Part shown: positions 12,801 through 27,800 of the stretch, piece after piece | How positions within the stretch are numbered: position 1 is the stretch's first letter | Layout: each line of letters begins with the position of its first letter | DNA from: Lanius collurio | Lineage: Eukaryota; Chordata; Aves; Passeriformes; Laniidae | Assembly (NCBI GenBank): GCA_020086605.1 | Contig: JACBWW010000008.1 | Location: forward strand, 24,703,234 to 24,767,233 | Length of the DNA stretch: 64,000 nucleotides | Direction of reading: 5' to 3' | Notes under the pieces: generated by a model | What the model saw: only the letters and a program-made list of their open reading frames with translations | Told to the model about the DNA's origin: nothing | The model's database searches: none | Program-made: the position numbers and the translations under genes

Positions 12801-15800
12801 GAACTAAGTTGATGCTATAGCTGCTGGAATGGGGGGTTGCTTCAGAAACAAATTGGGATTTGTTCTTCTGAATCAAAGAAGGTGAGTAAGGATAAAACAC
12901 AGAGTTATGTGGACTTGGGAGAGGAAACTCTTGACTTTAAAGGTAACATTAGTAGACAAGCAAGCACTGATGTCAGGGAGACAGATGACAATTAAGTTGA
13001 AATATAACTAGGAAAGGATGTTCATTACTTCAAATGAAGTTGTTTCTGTAGTCTGAACAGGCAGAGTGTGTTCTTGAGTAGATGCAAGAGAGAAAAAAGT
13101 AGATACTAGCTTTAAATGTCTGACTGTATTTTGGAAGAGGACATAAATTGAGGCTATTTCTCTGAGACTGCCAAAGATAGGATGTTTCTTGTGGATAAAG
13201 AGTAGAGTCTGAAAGTAATGAAGTTAGTTTAGGTTGAAGGAATGACTCATTGAAAGAAGATATAGCTCCCTACTGACTATAATTTTTTTAATTGGCTTCT
13301 AAATTCTCTTCAAAAGATACATAATAATAAGAGATAAGGGATTGGACACTTAATGGTGGCCAATTTAGTTGTGATCTTAGATTCAGTTTTCCCATTTGCT
13401 AAGATAGAAATTGCTCTCTAATAAACTGTAATTTTAATAGATAAGGTGTGTATCACAGTTGCTTGCTGCAAAATACAGTAATTGAAAGGTATTTTTAGAA
13501 GTTATAAATCATTAACTGTATTAGTTATTTTTCTTCCATTCAAGAAAACATTTTCCTTCCTTTGCAGAGCTGCAGGTTGTATGCAACAAAACATTTACGA
13601 GTGTTGCTGAGAGCTAATGTAGAGTTCTTCAGCAACTGGGGGATTGAGTTACTGGTGACCCAGTTACATGATAAAAATAAAACTATTTCTTCTGAGGCAC
13701 TTGATATTCTAGATGAGGCGTGTGAAGACAAGGTGAGCATCCCATCTCTTTTTAACCTCTTTTTGGTATGCTGCTCTCAAGGTCTTCCCCCTTCCCTATC
13801 AGCAAAGTACAAATATGCAAGAAGCTACTGGTGGTTTCCTTTCTTGATTGTCATGAAACTACTGCAGTATTACAGACAAGGAAACACTGAGTTCTGGGTT
13901 ATGCCTGTATTTAAATATAGATTGCAACTAATCTGGCTATTTCGTTCATTATACTTTTTGTGAAGTAGTTTGTATTTAATGACCTAAAATTGATAATATT
14001 AGGTTTAAGTTGACATTTGATAATTCTTACTGTGAAAAACATGCTGCTTCATTGCAAGCTGAGTGTTGTAGTGATTGCAGTTTTCAGAATTATGTAGGGC
14101 TCAAATATTGTTTATGTGTTCTTAATTATTTTAGGCCAATCTTCATGCCCTTATCCAAATGAAACCAGCTCTTTCTCATCTTGGAGACAAGGGTTTGCTT
14201 CTGCTCTTAAGGTAAATGTTGAATATGCTGTTTGACTTCACACTGAGGAAACAAATAAGTGTTCTTTTTATTCAAATTCTGTGAATTGTTTTAATTAGAA
14301 TGTTAACTGTCTGGTGGTTTTTTACAGATTTCTGTCCATTCCAAAGGGGTTTTCTTATCTAAATGAAAGAGGTTATGTAACAAAACAGATGGAAAAGTGG
14401 CAAAAGGTAATGCTAAGGAGAAAATGTTTGCTTGATATATGGAGGAATGGTGTGAACATGTGGATTTAGAACAGAGATTCTTAAAAATAATTACATATTA
14501 TTGTACATGTAAAGCTAATGCAAATACATTTATTGCATCAGTGATATAACATTTTTGCTGGGAAAGGTTGACAGGGACTTACAGTTCCATAGCTTCTCTG
14601 TACCTGTGTGCTTTTGATTTACCAAGACCTTTATATGATTTTGATCTTTCAGCAAATATTTTATGAGTTCAATGACTTTCTAAAATAAGTTGTTGTGGAA
14701 GGTCATTATCTAGAGAACTGTGCAAAAGAATGCTACTTTTCAAGATACCTGTTACCTCTGCTTGTTGGTAATTAAACGTAGAGCTCACGAGGACAGAATT
14801 GGCTTATGCTGTTAGGCTGTTAGGAAGAGGAACACAAGACCATCAAGACCATTATTGTCATAACTTGAATAAAACTCTTCTTACGTTGTCTTAGTTTTGT
14901 AATTGATTGTAAGAGATTGGTCTCATTCCTCAGTAATAGTTCTAAGTGTTATTTCTCAAGGAGCCATGAAATGCATGATGGTCTATTGAAATTGAGTTTG
15001 TCAGAAGGAGGTATTTCTTTCTTCCTTTTCTGAACGAATTCCCTGAAATAAATGTGAAATCAATTGCTGACTCTGCAGACTCATTATATGTGTGAAGTGC
15101 ATTCGTTTTTGTGAGCTCCACCTTCAGATCATAAAAAAATTCATTCTTAAGGAGCTTTCTTCAATTATTCCTTCTTCATAAAGTATCATGCTACAACACC
15201 ATAATCCACTAAATGTAGTCAACCCTCATCTGTCTTCTTACAGGAGTATAACTTAAAATATGTTGAATTGATTGAAGAACAACTTAATGAAGCACTTACA
15301 ACGTACCGCAAACCTGTTGATGGGGATAACTATGTTCGTCGGAGCAACCAAAGGTAAATTTGGGAAAACGGGTTTTGAGGCACAAGCTGGTGGGACTAAT
15401 CAGGAGAGCTGGGAACTGGAATATATGAGGGAAAGGGGTACCAACAGGATTTCTGTTTATTCTGCTCCTGGAGCAGTACAGTACATCAGCACAGTATGAG
15501 AAACAAACACGATGACCTGAATGCATTGCTTAGCTCACAGAGTTTTAATGAAATTTATTTCAGAGCTTTTATATAATTAGTTTTAGAGCTGTAATATAAT
15601 TCATTTTATTAAGACTTAGTGGATTGAGTCCTGTGATTAGAGTGTTGGAATGGAGGGCTACAGTCTTTTCGGAAGGGATAGGCAGATGTATGTGTCTCTC
15701 TGTATAAGGAAGAGGTTTGATTATACAGCCCTTACAGTTAGTGGTGATGTGATTGAGAACTTCTGGGTGATGTGGTTGAGAGCCTCTGGGTGAGGATTAA

Positions 15801-18800
15801 GGGGATGAAGAACAAAGGAGATAATGTAGTGGGTATCTGCTACTGATTGCTTAGCCAGGGTGTTGGTTCTGGTGAGTTTTCTATAGACAATTAGGAGAAA
15901 TCTCTGGATCAGTAGCCCTTGTTCTTATGGGCTTCCTGTGGAAGATTTCAGCTTCCAGGCATCAACTGCAAATACGATCGTGCAGTGAGAAGAGCCTTGG
16001 AAGTTCTCTACAGGAGAAAGTCTGTAGGTGATAGCTTTTCTTCACAGAGACTCAGTGAACCAACTAGGAGAGATGCCTCCTCCACTTGCTTTTTGTGAAT
16101 ATAGGGCTTGTGGGAGATGTGATGGAAGGGTGGTCTCCAGGCCACAATGATCATGACATGTTAAAGGTTAAAATTTTCAATATAATGAGAAGAAGCACAG
16201 CACAGTTGCTACTGAGGGCTTCAGGAGAAGCCACTCAGGGAGCTACTTCAGCAGAGTACGTTTTTGAGGGCCTAAGTGTCCAAAAGTGCTGGTCCATCTT
16301 TTAGAAGCACAGGAGTAGAAAATCCCATGGTGTTGTAAGTCAGGCAAGTGGGGCAGAAGACTACTTGGCTGAACAGGGAACTCCTCATGGAGAGGAAAAG
16401 GAAATTACATGATCTCTTAAAGGTCACCCTTCACAGGAACATTTGAAAACTGTGACTCACATAAGTGAGGAGAAGGGACAAAAGGCCAAAGCTCATTCAA
16501 GACTAAGGCTGGGCAGTGTTCTGTCATACAATAAGAAAGAGGAGGTCTGAAGAAAACAGTGGATCAATACTTGCTGAAGATGGTCACCTGATTTACAGGG
16601 ATGAAGGAAAAACAGAGATTAATTAAAATTCAAAGGGGTTTTTGCCTCAATCTTTAGCAATATTGTTAGACCTTGGGCTGCCTGGTTCTCTGATCCAGAG
16701 GTCCACAAATGTGGAAACTGTGACTTTCTATTTGTGGACACTAACATTGTAAGGGACAGTCTGTATCAACTGAATGTTCAGAAGGTCATGGGGCCTGGTT
16801 CCCACCAGGCTGAGGGACTGGTCTCACCAGTACTAGCCCATCAGTACTGAGGGAGCTAGCAGATGTTGAGTAAGGACCTAAAGTCTTGTGGGTCTAGGGA
16901 AGTCCCTGCTGACTGGAAGCTAGTCAGTTTATTCCAGTTTGCAAGAATTCACATAAGAGATGACCCAGAAAAGTGCAGACTTGTTAGTGTAACTGTAACC
17001 TCAGTCCCTGGAAAAATACTGGAGAAGGTTATACTGGGTACTGTTGAAAGGCATTATTAAAGAACATTGCAGTCATCAAGCACAGTTAGCATGGGTTCAC
17101 AAAGGGAAGGTTTTATTTAACTAAGTTGTTATCCTATGATAAGGTCACCTGTCTTGTGGATGAAGGGAAGGCAGTAGATGTTGTTTTCCTGGATGCTGTC
17201 AAGATTTTGGTACTGTCCTTCACAGTGTCCTTGTGGACAAGTTGTCTAGCTGTGGGATGAGTGTGGTGGGTGAAGAACTGGCAGAGGGACTGAGGCCAAA
17301 GGGTTGCAGTGAATGGGGCTACATCTGCCTGGTGCTTGGTCACACCAGTGGTGTTCTTCAGGGCTCCATTCCGGGGCCAGTTCTGTATCAACAATCTGGA
17401 TGCAGGAGGTGAATGCATCACTAGCAATTTGCTGGTGATCCAGACTGGGAGGTGCTGTGGATTCTTTTGAGGGGCAAGAGGCCTTGAAGAGGGGTCTAGA
17501 TAGATGGCGGCACTGAGCAACCATAAATTGGGTGAAATTTGACAAGTCCAAATGCTGGATTCTGCACCTGGGATGGGGTGACACCAGACACGGAGATAAA
17601 GTGGGAGAGGAGTGGCTGGACAGCTGCGGAGGGGGATGTGGGGCTGGCTGGTGCTGGGCTCGGTGTGGGTCAGCAGTGCCCGGGCAGCCCCGAGGGCAAA
17701 CCCCATCCCCGAGCACCGAGCACGGCCCAGAGGGGATGGTCCTGCTGGGCTCAGCCTTGGGGCGGCCTCGAAGTGGGCCCTGCAGCTGGAGAAGGATGGG
17801 AAGGTCCTTCAGCACATCCTGAGGAGGGAAACAAAGCTGGAACCTCCTGTGAGGAGCAGCTGAGGACGTTGGGCTTGTCCACTTTGGAGAAGAGGAGGCT
17901 GAGGGGTGACCTCACTGCTCTCTGCAGCTTCATGAGGAGGGGAAGGGCAGAGGGAGGTGCTGAGCTCTCCTCCCTGGCATCCAGAGACGGGACCTGTGGG
18001 AATGGTTCAAGCGGAAGCAGGGGAGGTTCAGACTGGGTACTAGGAAGAATTACCTTATCACAAGGGTTGTGGGTATTCACACAGAGGAACAGGCATCCTG
18101 GAGAGGTGGTCCATGCCCCAAGTCTGTCAGTATTCAAGAGGCATTTGAACAGTGTCATTAATAACAGGCTTTAACTTTTAGTCACCCCTGAAGCAGCCTG
18201 GCAGTTGGATTAGGTGATTGTTGTAGGTCCCTTCCAATTGAAACGGTTCTATTCCTTTCTAAATTCCTCCAAAGAGTTCTCTTTGTTTGAATAAAATCAA
18301 AGAGTAAATCATTGTATTACATTGCAGTGCAATTTATTTTAGAATAAAATATTAGAAGTGTCGGGAAACCTTCGTATGTTTTCTCTTTCTGCCAGATTAC
18401 AACGACCACATGTCTACCTGCCAGTTCACCTTTATGGCCAACTGGTGCACCATAAAACAGGCTGCCATTTACTGGAGTCTCAGGTGAGGATAGTAGCTGT
18501 TTATAACTTGAAATATTTTAAATATCACTGTAAACCTTTTGAAAAAAGGTGTAAAAAGAAATGCCATTTAAACAGGCATTGCAGAAGTTGATGATGAATC
18601 TTAAGTTGTGAAGACAGTCTTTGCCATCTAATCTCATGTAAAATTCCTTCCTGACACTGAAATACCAGCAAAATACCTTGCAACATTTTTCTTAAAATGA
18701 CTAACAAAATTGCAGCATGGAGAACAGTTCATAAATAAAAAAAAAAAAAGTCTTTTTGGATTGTATATTGACAGTTATACATGTGGTAAAACTGTGCCTA

Positions 18801-21800
18801 TCCTTTTAAGCATACGAAAATGTGGAAATGAGGGAATAAAATCTCTCTAATATTTTGAAAATCTGAGAAGACAAACTCTAAGCCATGATTGCTTAAATTA
18901 ACTTTCAGTGTGGGTTTGTAAAATAATTTAAAGAATTGACAATGCTGTTTGAAAAGTTCAAGAGAAAACACATATCTATTATAGTGCATTAGTTTGATTA
19001 AATATCATCTTTATAACATCTGAAATAACTTCGTGGAATCAGTGATTTCATTAAAATTTTCTTCTTGCATTATCACCATTGTTAATTTATGGTTATTATT
19101 CCAGAATTACCACTCTTCTTCCTGGGGTGCATGATTTAAATTAGTGCTTTAACTTTTACTATAAATGGAAGGGAACCTGTGTGACTGAAGTCTCCATTTT
19201 CAACTTAGTTTTTTTCTTCTTCTGTTTTTCTCCTTCAGAGTATTGTTACAGATCTAAGTTACACTGTTCGTTCCCCAATGCTGGATAAGTGGGAAGGAAT
19301 TAAGCAGCTGAAGGCAGCCCTTTGGGCCTTGGTTAGTAATAGATTTACAAAGTTTTGCAGTTGTTTAGTTCTAACTGTTGATTCTTAAATAACTAAGCAA
19401 AATTCTATAAAAATAAGAAATTAAGAGGTTTGTCAAAAAATGTGTAAATTTTTCAAGTTGGCATTCTGTTCCCTGACTATACTTTCACTTGAAAATGGTT
19501 CACTGCACCTGTTTTATTCAGAGGTTTTTAATAAACACTTTGTCTTTTTTTCTTATTAACAAATAACAATAACACATTGCCATATGAATATTAGTATGGA
19601 ACTGGTAGTTACAAGTTAAAAAGTTGCCATGGTGTGAGTTTAATGCATTTACTTTGGTAGTCTCTAGTAATTCTGCAAGGAAGTTGGCTGCCAGTGTTGA
19701 TCTGTGTGGTTATGACACCCTGGTACTTGGGACTGGCAAAACCCTAGTGCTGGTTTGTATCCAAGCTACGCTCCTAAATGCGCTTTGTCACTCAACTGCT
19801 TCTTTCTTGTCTTCCACAATGTTAATTTTGGAACATTTGTCCAAGATAACTATTAGTGGAAGATAGTGTAGGTATGTAACAAGGTGCCTGTGTAAGAGGA
19901 ATGTAAAATGAATAAACCAAGATCATGCTGCAGGCTATAGTAGAACTGGTAAAGTGAAGAATACATAGTACTACTAACTTGAGGAGCTTTAGGTATTACA
20001 CACAGTGTACTGAGTGTTTTTTTGTATTAGCACAGCTAGGAAATGTCAGAAGGGGTGCTCAAATCTTTTAATTGCTTTGAGAAGATGTAGCTTCAAACTC
20101 TACTACCAGCAAAGAAAATTGTAAAAGCTTTACATTGATAGTGCTGCAGATCGTATTAAGATCAAAATTTACTTGGCAAATTTCATTCCAGGGCAATATT
20201 GGATCATCGAATTGGGGTCTTAACTTGCTTCAAGAGGAGAATGTAATTCCTGATATAATGGCACTTGCTCAACATTGTGAGGTTCTGTCTGTTAGAGGGT
20301 ATGTGTATCTGATTTATACATAAAATTTTCAAATGGTAGTTGCCATCAGTTTTCAAATAGAAACACGATTTACATGAATACAGATTTGTACTTTATTGGA
20401 AACCAGTTACTAAAGTCACTGATGATTGAGTATCAGTCTCTGTGACTGAGTATCAATCTCTGTGGTGATTATCAGTTCTATGCAACTGTAGAATTGTGTA
20501 GGAAGTCTGAAAGAACATGCAGTAAACAAATGAAATAGATGAAAAAAGATAGATACTACTTTTCTCCATTTCTATGAAACAACATACTGCTTATATCTCT
20601 TAGATTGTTTTTCCATCATTTTTTAAAATATATTTTTAAAATATTTAAAAGTATAAGTAGACGGTATTTTGTCTAATACTGCTACTACATTAATGTCTGG
20701 TCTCTTTTTTGAAAGGTACTTTCCTGCTTTATGTGATAAGACTCTTGTGATAATTAATTTTTATTTTTGAATAGTATATTTTTCTCAGATACCTTGGTGC
20801 ATTTCTTAAGCTTACATTGATTTACAAATAAAAATGAACAATATACTGTTCGTCAGTTTTGTGACGTTTCTGCTGAATTGCTTTGAAACTGTTTCCTTTC
20901 AAAAGTGAAACGAGTTTAGTTACATTAGGTGCTATTATTGTTGCTCTTTTTTCTATATATACGTTAAATACAGAACCTGTGTCTACGTGCTTGGTCTAAT
21001 AGCCAAAACTAAACAAGGATGTGACATTTTGAAGCATCACAACTGGGATGCAGTGAGACACAGTCGTAGACAGCCTTGGCCAGTGGTCCCTGATGACATG
21101 GAGCAGCTCTGCAATGAACTTTCTTCTATACCCAGCACTCTTAGCTTGAACTCTGAGTCTACCAGTTCTAGGCACAACAGCGAAAGCGAATCTGCTCCGT
21201 CAAGTAAGTAACCAGCACACCAAAACAAGCAAACAAGAGAAAAATGAACAAGCAAACAAGAATAACCTGCGAAGAGGACAACCCACCACAAACAGCATTT
21301 TGGTGTTCTTGCCAGTCTTTTGGCAGGATGACGTTCAGACCAATGGTGTTAAGGTTGCAATAAAAGAGTACAAGCAATAGGACAGTTATGTGCATTCAGA
21401 GAGATGCAGACAAGTGAGAGGCAGTAAAACAGTGTATTAGCTTCACATTTGATGTAGAAGAAAAATTGTCACATGGGGGTAAGTTACTAATTTTTATGTT
21501 GAGTCATGACAGTTTGCTGTAACATGCTGCAGAAACCTCCATACTTAGGTGTAAAGATAAACTTGGTTGTCCTCAAAGGAATATTCTAGAAAATAAGTGT
21601 TTATGTTCTCAAGGTATGCAGGTACACTCAAAATTTTGCTGTATTTAAAATTTTGTGTATTTCAAGTACTTAATGCATTTTATTTTTGTTATGTATACTT
21701 GGAACTTAAATCAAGAATTATACTATATTTAGATATACTATATATACTATATATCATTAAAGGAGTGCTTTGGTTATAATCCTACTAGCTGGATGTTTGC

Positions 21801-24800
21801 ACTGAAATAAGGCAGCGTGGCATTTTCTTTTTCAGCTCAGTTACTCCTCAGGATAGTTAATGTGCAACAAGTTCTGCAGAAAAAAAAAAAGTAATTAAAG
21901 ATGCATGAAATTGCATAGACTCCCACTTGGGCTTCTATAGAATGGCATTCTGTTTTGCAACATAGTTTGTAGACTTTGAAGAAATGCCTATTTTGTGTGA
22001 CAAAGTCTTGTATAATTTCAGGTATGTTCATCATGGAGGATGACCGTTTTGGTAGTACTTCCACCAGTACTTTCTTCCTAGATATTACTGAAGATGCAGA
22101 ACAAATATTTTATGACAGACCTGGACCTTCAAAGGACAAAGACCGTAGTCCCTTTCCTTTTTTTTCTTCTAGCAGACTTGTGAAAAGTCGCATTCTAAAC
22201 TCTCTTACTCTACCTAATAAAAAACACAGAAGTAGCAGTGATCCAAAAGGAGGAAAGCTGACATCATCTGACAGTAAATCAGGCCTGAGGCGAAATCGTA
22301 CAGTAACAGAACCTAGTGGTAGCATAGACTTTCCTGCTGGGGAAGAATTGAACCCTGTTTTCAGAGTTCCAAAAATCCAGACTTTACGATTAGAAACTTC
22401 TTTTGTTGGGAGTAAGCATGTGGAAGATACTGACTGTACCCAGAGTATTGGAGAAAATGATCTGAAGCTGCCAAAAGGACTTGGAAATGAAATTCATAGA
22501 GAAAACACAAGCAAAGAAAGGCTAATAGGAGATGGTACTACACAAACACATTTCAAGAGTCGTAGCTTAAGTTTTAATACAGATACCACAACAAGTGGCA
22601 TAAGCTCAATGAGCTCTAGCCCTTCAAGGGAGACTGTAGGTGTGGACACTACAAATGTAGATACTGACTGCGGAAGTTTGAGTACTGTGGTAAGCACAAA
22701 AACAGTTAAACCAAGTCACTGTTCAACACCACAGTCTAACCACCTTCCTCTCTCAAAATCCAACTCTGTATCCCTGGTTCCACCAGGGTCTTCTCATACT
22801 CTTCCCAGAAGAGCCCAGTCTCTTAAAGCTCCTTCTCTTGCTACGATAAAAAGTCTTGCTGACTATAACTTCAGCTACACAAGTTCTCGAGATGCGTTTG
22901 GCTATGCTACACTAAAGCGCCTACAGCAGCAGAGGATGCATCCCTCACTGTCTCACTCAGAAGCCCTGGCATCTCCAGCAAAGGATGTGCTGTTTACTGA
23001 CACTATCACCATGAAGTCTGGCAGCCTGGATTCTCGACTAACCCCAAGCCGGTAAGAAATTACTATGTGCTCATTTCCTACTTCAAAGCTGTAAGAACAA
23101 CTTCAGAAGAGCAGTATCCTCTAGTATTTTTTTCTGCCTGCACCTAAAAGGGACAGTTGTTGCAAGGTGATTCATAACTTCACTGAAGGCGGTACTGGAA
23201 TTAGGTGAATAATAGAAGCAAAATTCTCAACTTTGTAAGTGTTGTCAGGGAAGCCCAGCTTTCATAGCTGTACTCAATCCTTTATAATGCTATTGGTGAC
23301 AAAGGAAAATGTTTCCTTTTATTGCATTTGCTTCCTGTTTTAACTTCTGTAATACAAAAAATGCAGTTGCACTGCTGACATTAAAGCTGCTAACATTAAT
23401 AAAGTTGCAAACACACCAAATTTCCCATGATGTCAGAGCTATATTTCAGAAGAGAATTTTCTCAATGTTGCTTGGGGAGGCTTTAGGCTAGGGACTCCTG
23501 CCAATATACTATATTTGTGTTCACTATGGCATTGAGGCCAGTGATGAGATACTGGTGCCACTGATAGGAATGTCAGTTTGGCTTCTTAGCTACAACAGAT
23601 CAAAGATTTTACTCATACCATTTATTTTTAGATGGCAGTGTCACCTCTTTATTTTTGAGCGATATTAGATGTTCTGAAGACTAATTAGATAGTTACATAA
23701 GATGTCTAGCTCTTGACATTGACAATGTTCCCAGCTACAACACCCACTGCTGAATAACCTTCCCTTAAGAGCTCTTGTATTAAATTTTTAACTTTGCATC
23801 ATCTTTTAGCTAGTGCACTGGATTTTCACATTAGTGTTGAAGTGGAAAAGACACTTTTTATTTTTATTCTTACCTTATCATCTCTCAAATGAGAGGACGG
23901 GAAGACACTACCAGTACATGAGTCATCTACTTACTGCAGAGAACAGCAAATCCTCAGTCTTTAGGCTGTCCTCCTCAAACCCAGTTGAGTGTGTATGTCC
24001 TGATTAAAAGCAACATCCATTTGTTGGTATTTTCACATCATTCTGGAAAGATGCCATGAAAAATGCCTTTGTTCAAGTAAATTAGAACTAGACTGAGTGT
24101 GTTGGTTAGATTAAGGATGATTTAGTAGTTAACCTGCACTGTCCTGGAAATTGGAAGTGCTATTCCTTGCTCTTCTACTGGCATCCTGTGCTAGTGCAGA
24201 GCAAGTGTTCTACCATTTCAGTGGTAGAACAGGTTCTGTAACGGCTGTGAGTGATGTTTTAGAATTCCTTGCAGTCATGCCCTTGATGGTCAGAGCAGCC
24301 TTGTTGCAGTGGATTTTGATCCTGCATGCAATGTCATACTAACTCTTCCTGGTGTTTAGCTGTTCATGTTCTCTTGTGTCAGTGGTTAGTCAAGGATTTG
24401 AACTGACCTGCTTAACATTTAAATGTCTGGGGTGCTTGTATCTCTGGGAAGGTTAAATAATTGCAGACATGTATGCTGAAACAGATACTCAGATTGTGCT
24501 AGTTGCAGATATAATTGATTGGAAAGACTGCAGGGTTTTTCTTGCTGGTTATGCTGTGTCTCCACTGAAAAAATTATGATCCTTATAACTTCAGATTGTG
24601 TTTACTCATAAGTTCAGAGTATGTTTACTGTTTAAACTAAAACTATCCTTAGGTGTTTTTTAAATAATAAATTAAACAAAAACCTCTCTTTTTTATCTGC
24701 CAAATCTATTTTTCTGTCAGTCTTCAGAAAATTTTCATTTACCTTTTTTTGGCAAATTCATCTGTTAGTAGCAACTAATAGCCATTCATTTACTTTTGCA

Positions 24801-27800
24801 ATGTTTTTAATTGTCCTTTTAATTCAGAAAGTTAAAAAGCCTTTTTCTTTGCATAAATTTTGGGAAGCTGATTTTCCACCTTTGTCTTTAAAGACCAACC
24901 ATAAATGTTAACATGCATGTCTTGGACCCTGATCATGGCTCTCACCCTATCACTTGCAGACATTTTTTCATGAAAACTTGGTGGTCTTTATCACTGCTAA
25001 TGCTTTATCTGTTAGCTTTTCTAGGAAAAGAAGGGACAAACATAGGATTAATACTTCTATCTTTATGTTGAGTGTAATTGTGGAGTGTTTTATTATTAAA
25101 TATTTAATGCAGTTGGTTACTTTTTGAGTCTTACAGTTACACAATTATTTAGGTTGGAAAAGACCTTTAAGACTGAGTCCAGCTGTTAAAACAACACTCC
25201 CAAGTCCTCCACTGAGCCATGTCCTTAAGTGCTACATTTACACATCTTTTAAATGTCTTTAGGGGTGTTTACTCAACTACTTCTCTGGGCAGACTGTTCT
25301 AATGCTTGACAGTCCTTTCAGGGAAGAAATTTTTCTTAATATGCAATCTAAACTTCCTCTGGCACAACCTGAGGTCTTTTCCCCTTTTTTTAAGTGTGGC
25401 TTGACTTCTGTTGTGAGTCCACTGCTAATGTCACTACCATTGGTCAGAATTAGCAACAAGAAAACTGTTAATATCCTCTAAGTTGTATTTTGTGCATTTC
25501 CATTGCATAATGATTTCTTGAATCTTATGTGGTCAAACTTTGATATTTTAATTTTATCTCAACATAAATCCCTTCTGTAGGTATAAGAGGACTCTTTATT
25601 GCCCATCTAAAATAAAAAATTGATAGAAAACTACTTTCAAGGCAGAAATTCAAAAAATCAAATGTTCACTTTACCTTTTAGTGTATAATAATTTGCAGTA
25701 AAAATTCACTGTTCCTGAGGTGTGGGGTTTTATTAGGAAGCTTTAATCCTGCATATAAACCATCTACATGGATTGATTAGCAGAAAACATTTTTAGGTTT
25801 TTATGTTTGATGAGAAGTAAAATGACAGATGGCCGAATATGAAATTTCCATCATCAGGGCTCTGGTCAGCACTGAGGACATGTTCTCCAGCCTGCTCTCT
25901 CCCATCTCATTTTCCCATCCTATTTCTTTATTTGTTCTTCAAGCTATTTGTCACAGTCAGCTCTGCTCACTGTGCAGGTTTAAGTTTGATCTTTGTGTAT
26001 TCATGTTGAGCAAATACTTCCTCCATGCTTGGGTGACCTAATGGGTAGCTCCTTTGGAGTACGTGAGAAAAAATGTTCCTTGTGTGTATCACCGGTAGGC
26101 TCAAGGCGTGGCTTTTCAGGGATGTGCCTGCTCATCTCAGAGTTTGTGAGTATCCGGGAAATACACATTCAGTGCACAGGTACATTTCAGAATTAGGTAG
26201 TTAGGAGTTTAGAAGACCAAATCTTTACTGGCTGTGTCTGGGCTGTAAGTATTCAAAGCTAGAATGTTGAGGAAAATTCATGTGATTGCAGAATGGGCAG
26301 GAGTTCCTATACTAAGAATTACAAAGAAATTTTTACTCCAGGAACTGCCAAACCATGCAAGACAGTATGAGGCAGAAAAAGCAGTGAGCCTATAGCTGTA
26401 ATCATCCTAACAAACTCTTGAGATCTACAGTGGGAAGATAAGGATGGTCTCTATGCTTAGCAGTCTTTTTTACTTTTAACGTGCCAGAATGAGAGTTACT
26501 GAAATTTTTTATTTATTTCTTTCAATAATGCAGGTTCATGAAAGCTTTAAGTTATGCTTCATTAGATAAAGAAGATTTATTAAGTCCTATTAACCAAAAC
26601 ACACTTCAGCGTTCCTCCTCCGTTCGCTCCATGGTTTCTAACGCTACGTATGGTAGCTCTGATGATTACATTGGTCTTGCTCTCCCAGTGGATATCAACG
26701 AAATATTTCAGGTACGTATGTGTAAACCGATTCGGTTCATTCACATTTTCATACTGAAAGGCAGTCAGTTGTTGCCTTTTCATCAGAACAGATTAAATCT
26801 AGAGAAATGAGGAAAAATGGATGTGGTACTTTAAAGAAACATATTTTGGAGAACAAGGGTTTCTTTTTTAACTGTTTTTCTAACCTGTTTACACAGGATC
26901 ACTGGGCTGGGTTGTGTTAAAGGCAAATATTGGCAAAGACTGTCTTAGAGGGGTGTTAAACAGTGGTGACATAAATTTGCTGTCATAAGATTTTTAGTTG
27001 ACATCCGGCTTTTATACTAAAATTAGTCTAGTCTGTGGACATTAATTAATTCCTCTTTAACCAACCAATAACTGGTATGTTCATCAGTCACCTCTAAATC
27101 ATATGCAGAATCACAGAGTTAACTCCCTGCTACCATGATCTCTGTTAAATAATAGATTACTTTATATAGACCATTATAGTATTAAATTATATTGCCTTTA
27201 CTTAGCTGTGAAGGTGCACATATTTAAGTTAGAAAATATTATTTTCAATGTCTCAGCAATTCCCTTCCTCTTTCTACTTGGTAGAGACACATTCCCATTT
27301 AACAAAATGATGCATCAAAGGGCTTAATATTCTGTTACTTAATTATAAAAACCAGTACGTGGTCTTTGTCAAAGGTTAAAGTGGGCTTCCTTATCTTTAT
27401 TTTACTTAGTCTTTGCCTTTCAAATCTAAATAGCTTTCTTACTAATCTCAAAAAATTCTAAACCTAGAGCAAAGGCGTGATATACCATGGATCTGCTTCT
27501 GGTTTTCCTTTGTGAAATGACTACTTTTTCCTTCACAGTCTTTGTGGTGTATTTGTTACCTCATTTCTTCTCTCTTAGATCTTTTTGTAGTTGAGACATG
27601 CCTCAGTTCAACATATCCTACAGGCAGTATTTCAGGTGTCCTGGTTGTTTTTGTACTTCATTGCCAAGATCTCCAGTGGTATAGAGGGATCATGGACAGT
27701 TTATGGCTTGCCACTGTGGGTCACTTGTTTCCTTACAGCCTGTCACCACCATTTTAACCTTTGCTAAATCTTCATAAGCCTTTGTTAATACACGTTCATT

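Larger units (their letters stand above)
10238..15243 (+). other. RICTOR introns between exons w8 and w14
   Basis: Introns 10238-10796, 10997-12256 (holds the probable solo LTR), 12384-13567, 13733-14134, 14212-14327 and 14407-15243. Nothing else recognised. Confidence 0.75.
18484..22021 (+). other. RICTOR introns between exons w15 and w19
   Basis: Introns 18484-19238, 19332-20191, 20299-20973 and 21204-22021. A 13-base A run near 18737 and the small repeats listed separately; otherwise nothing recognised. Confidence 0.75.

Noticed and set aside
13562..13963. Plus-strand open frame of 133 residues
   Set aside because: Only 13568-13732 is exon w11 of RICTOR; the rest is intronic read-through after a clear gtgagc donor.
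17134..17815. Long open frames of 190 and 189 residues on the minus strand, and a 211-residue plus-strand frame at 17539-18174
   Set aside because: They lie inside the GC-rich 3' part of the CR1 element; length comes from base composition, and they match no protein I recognise.
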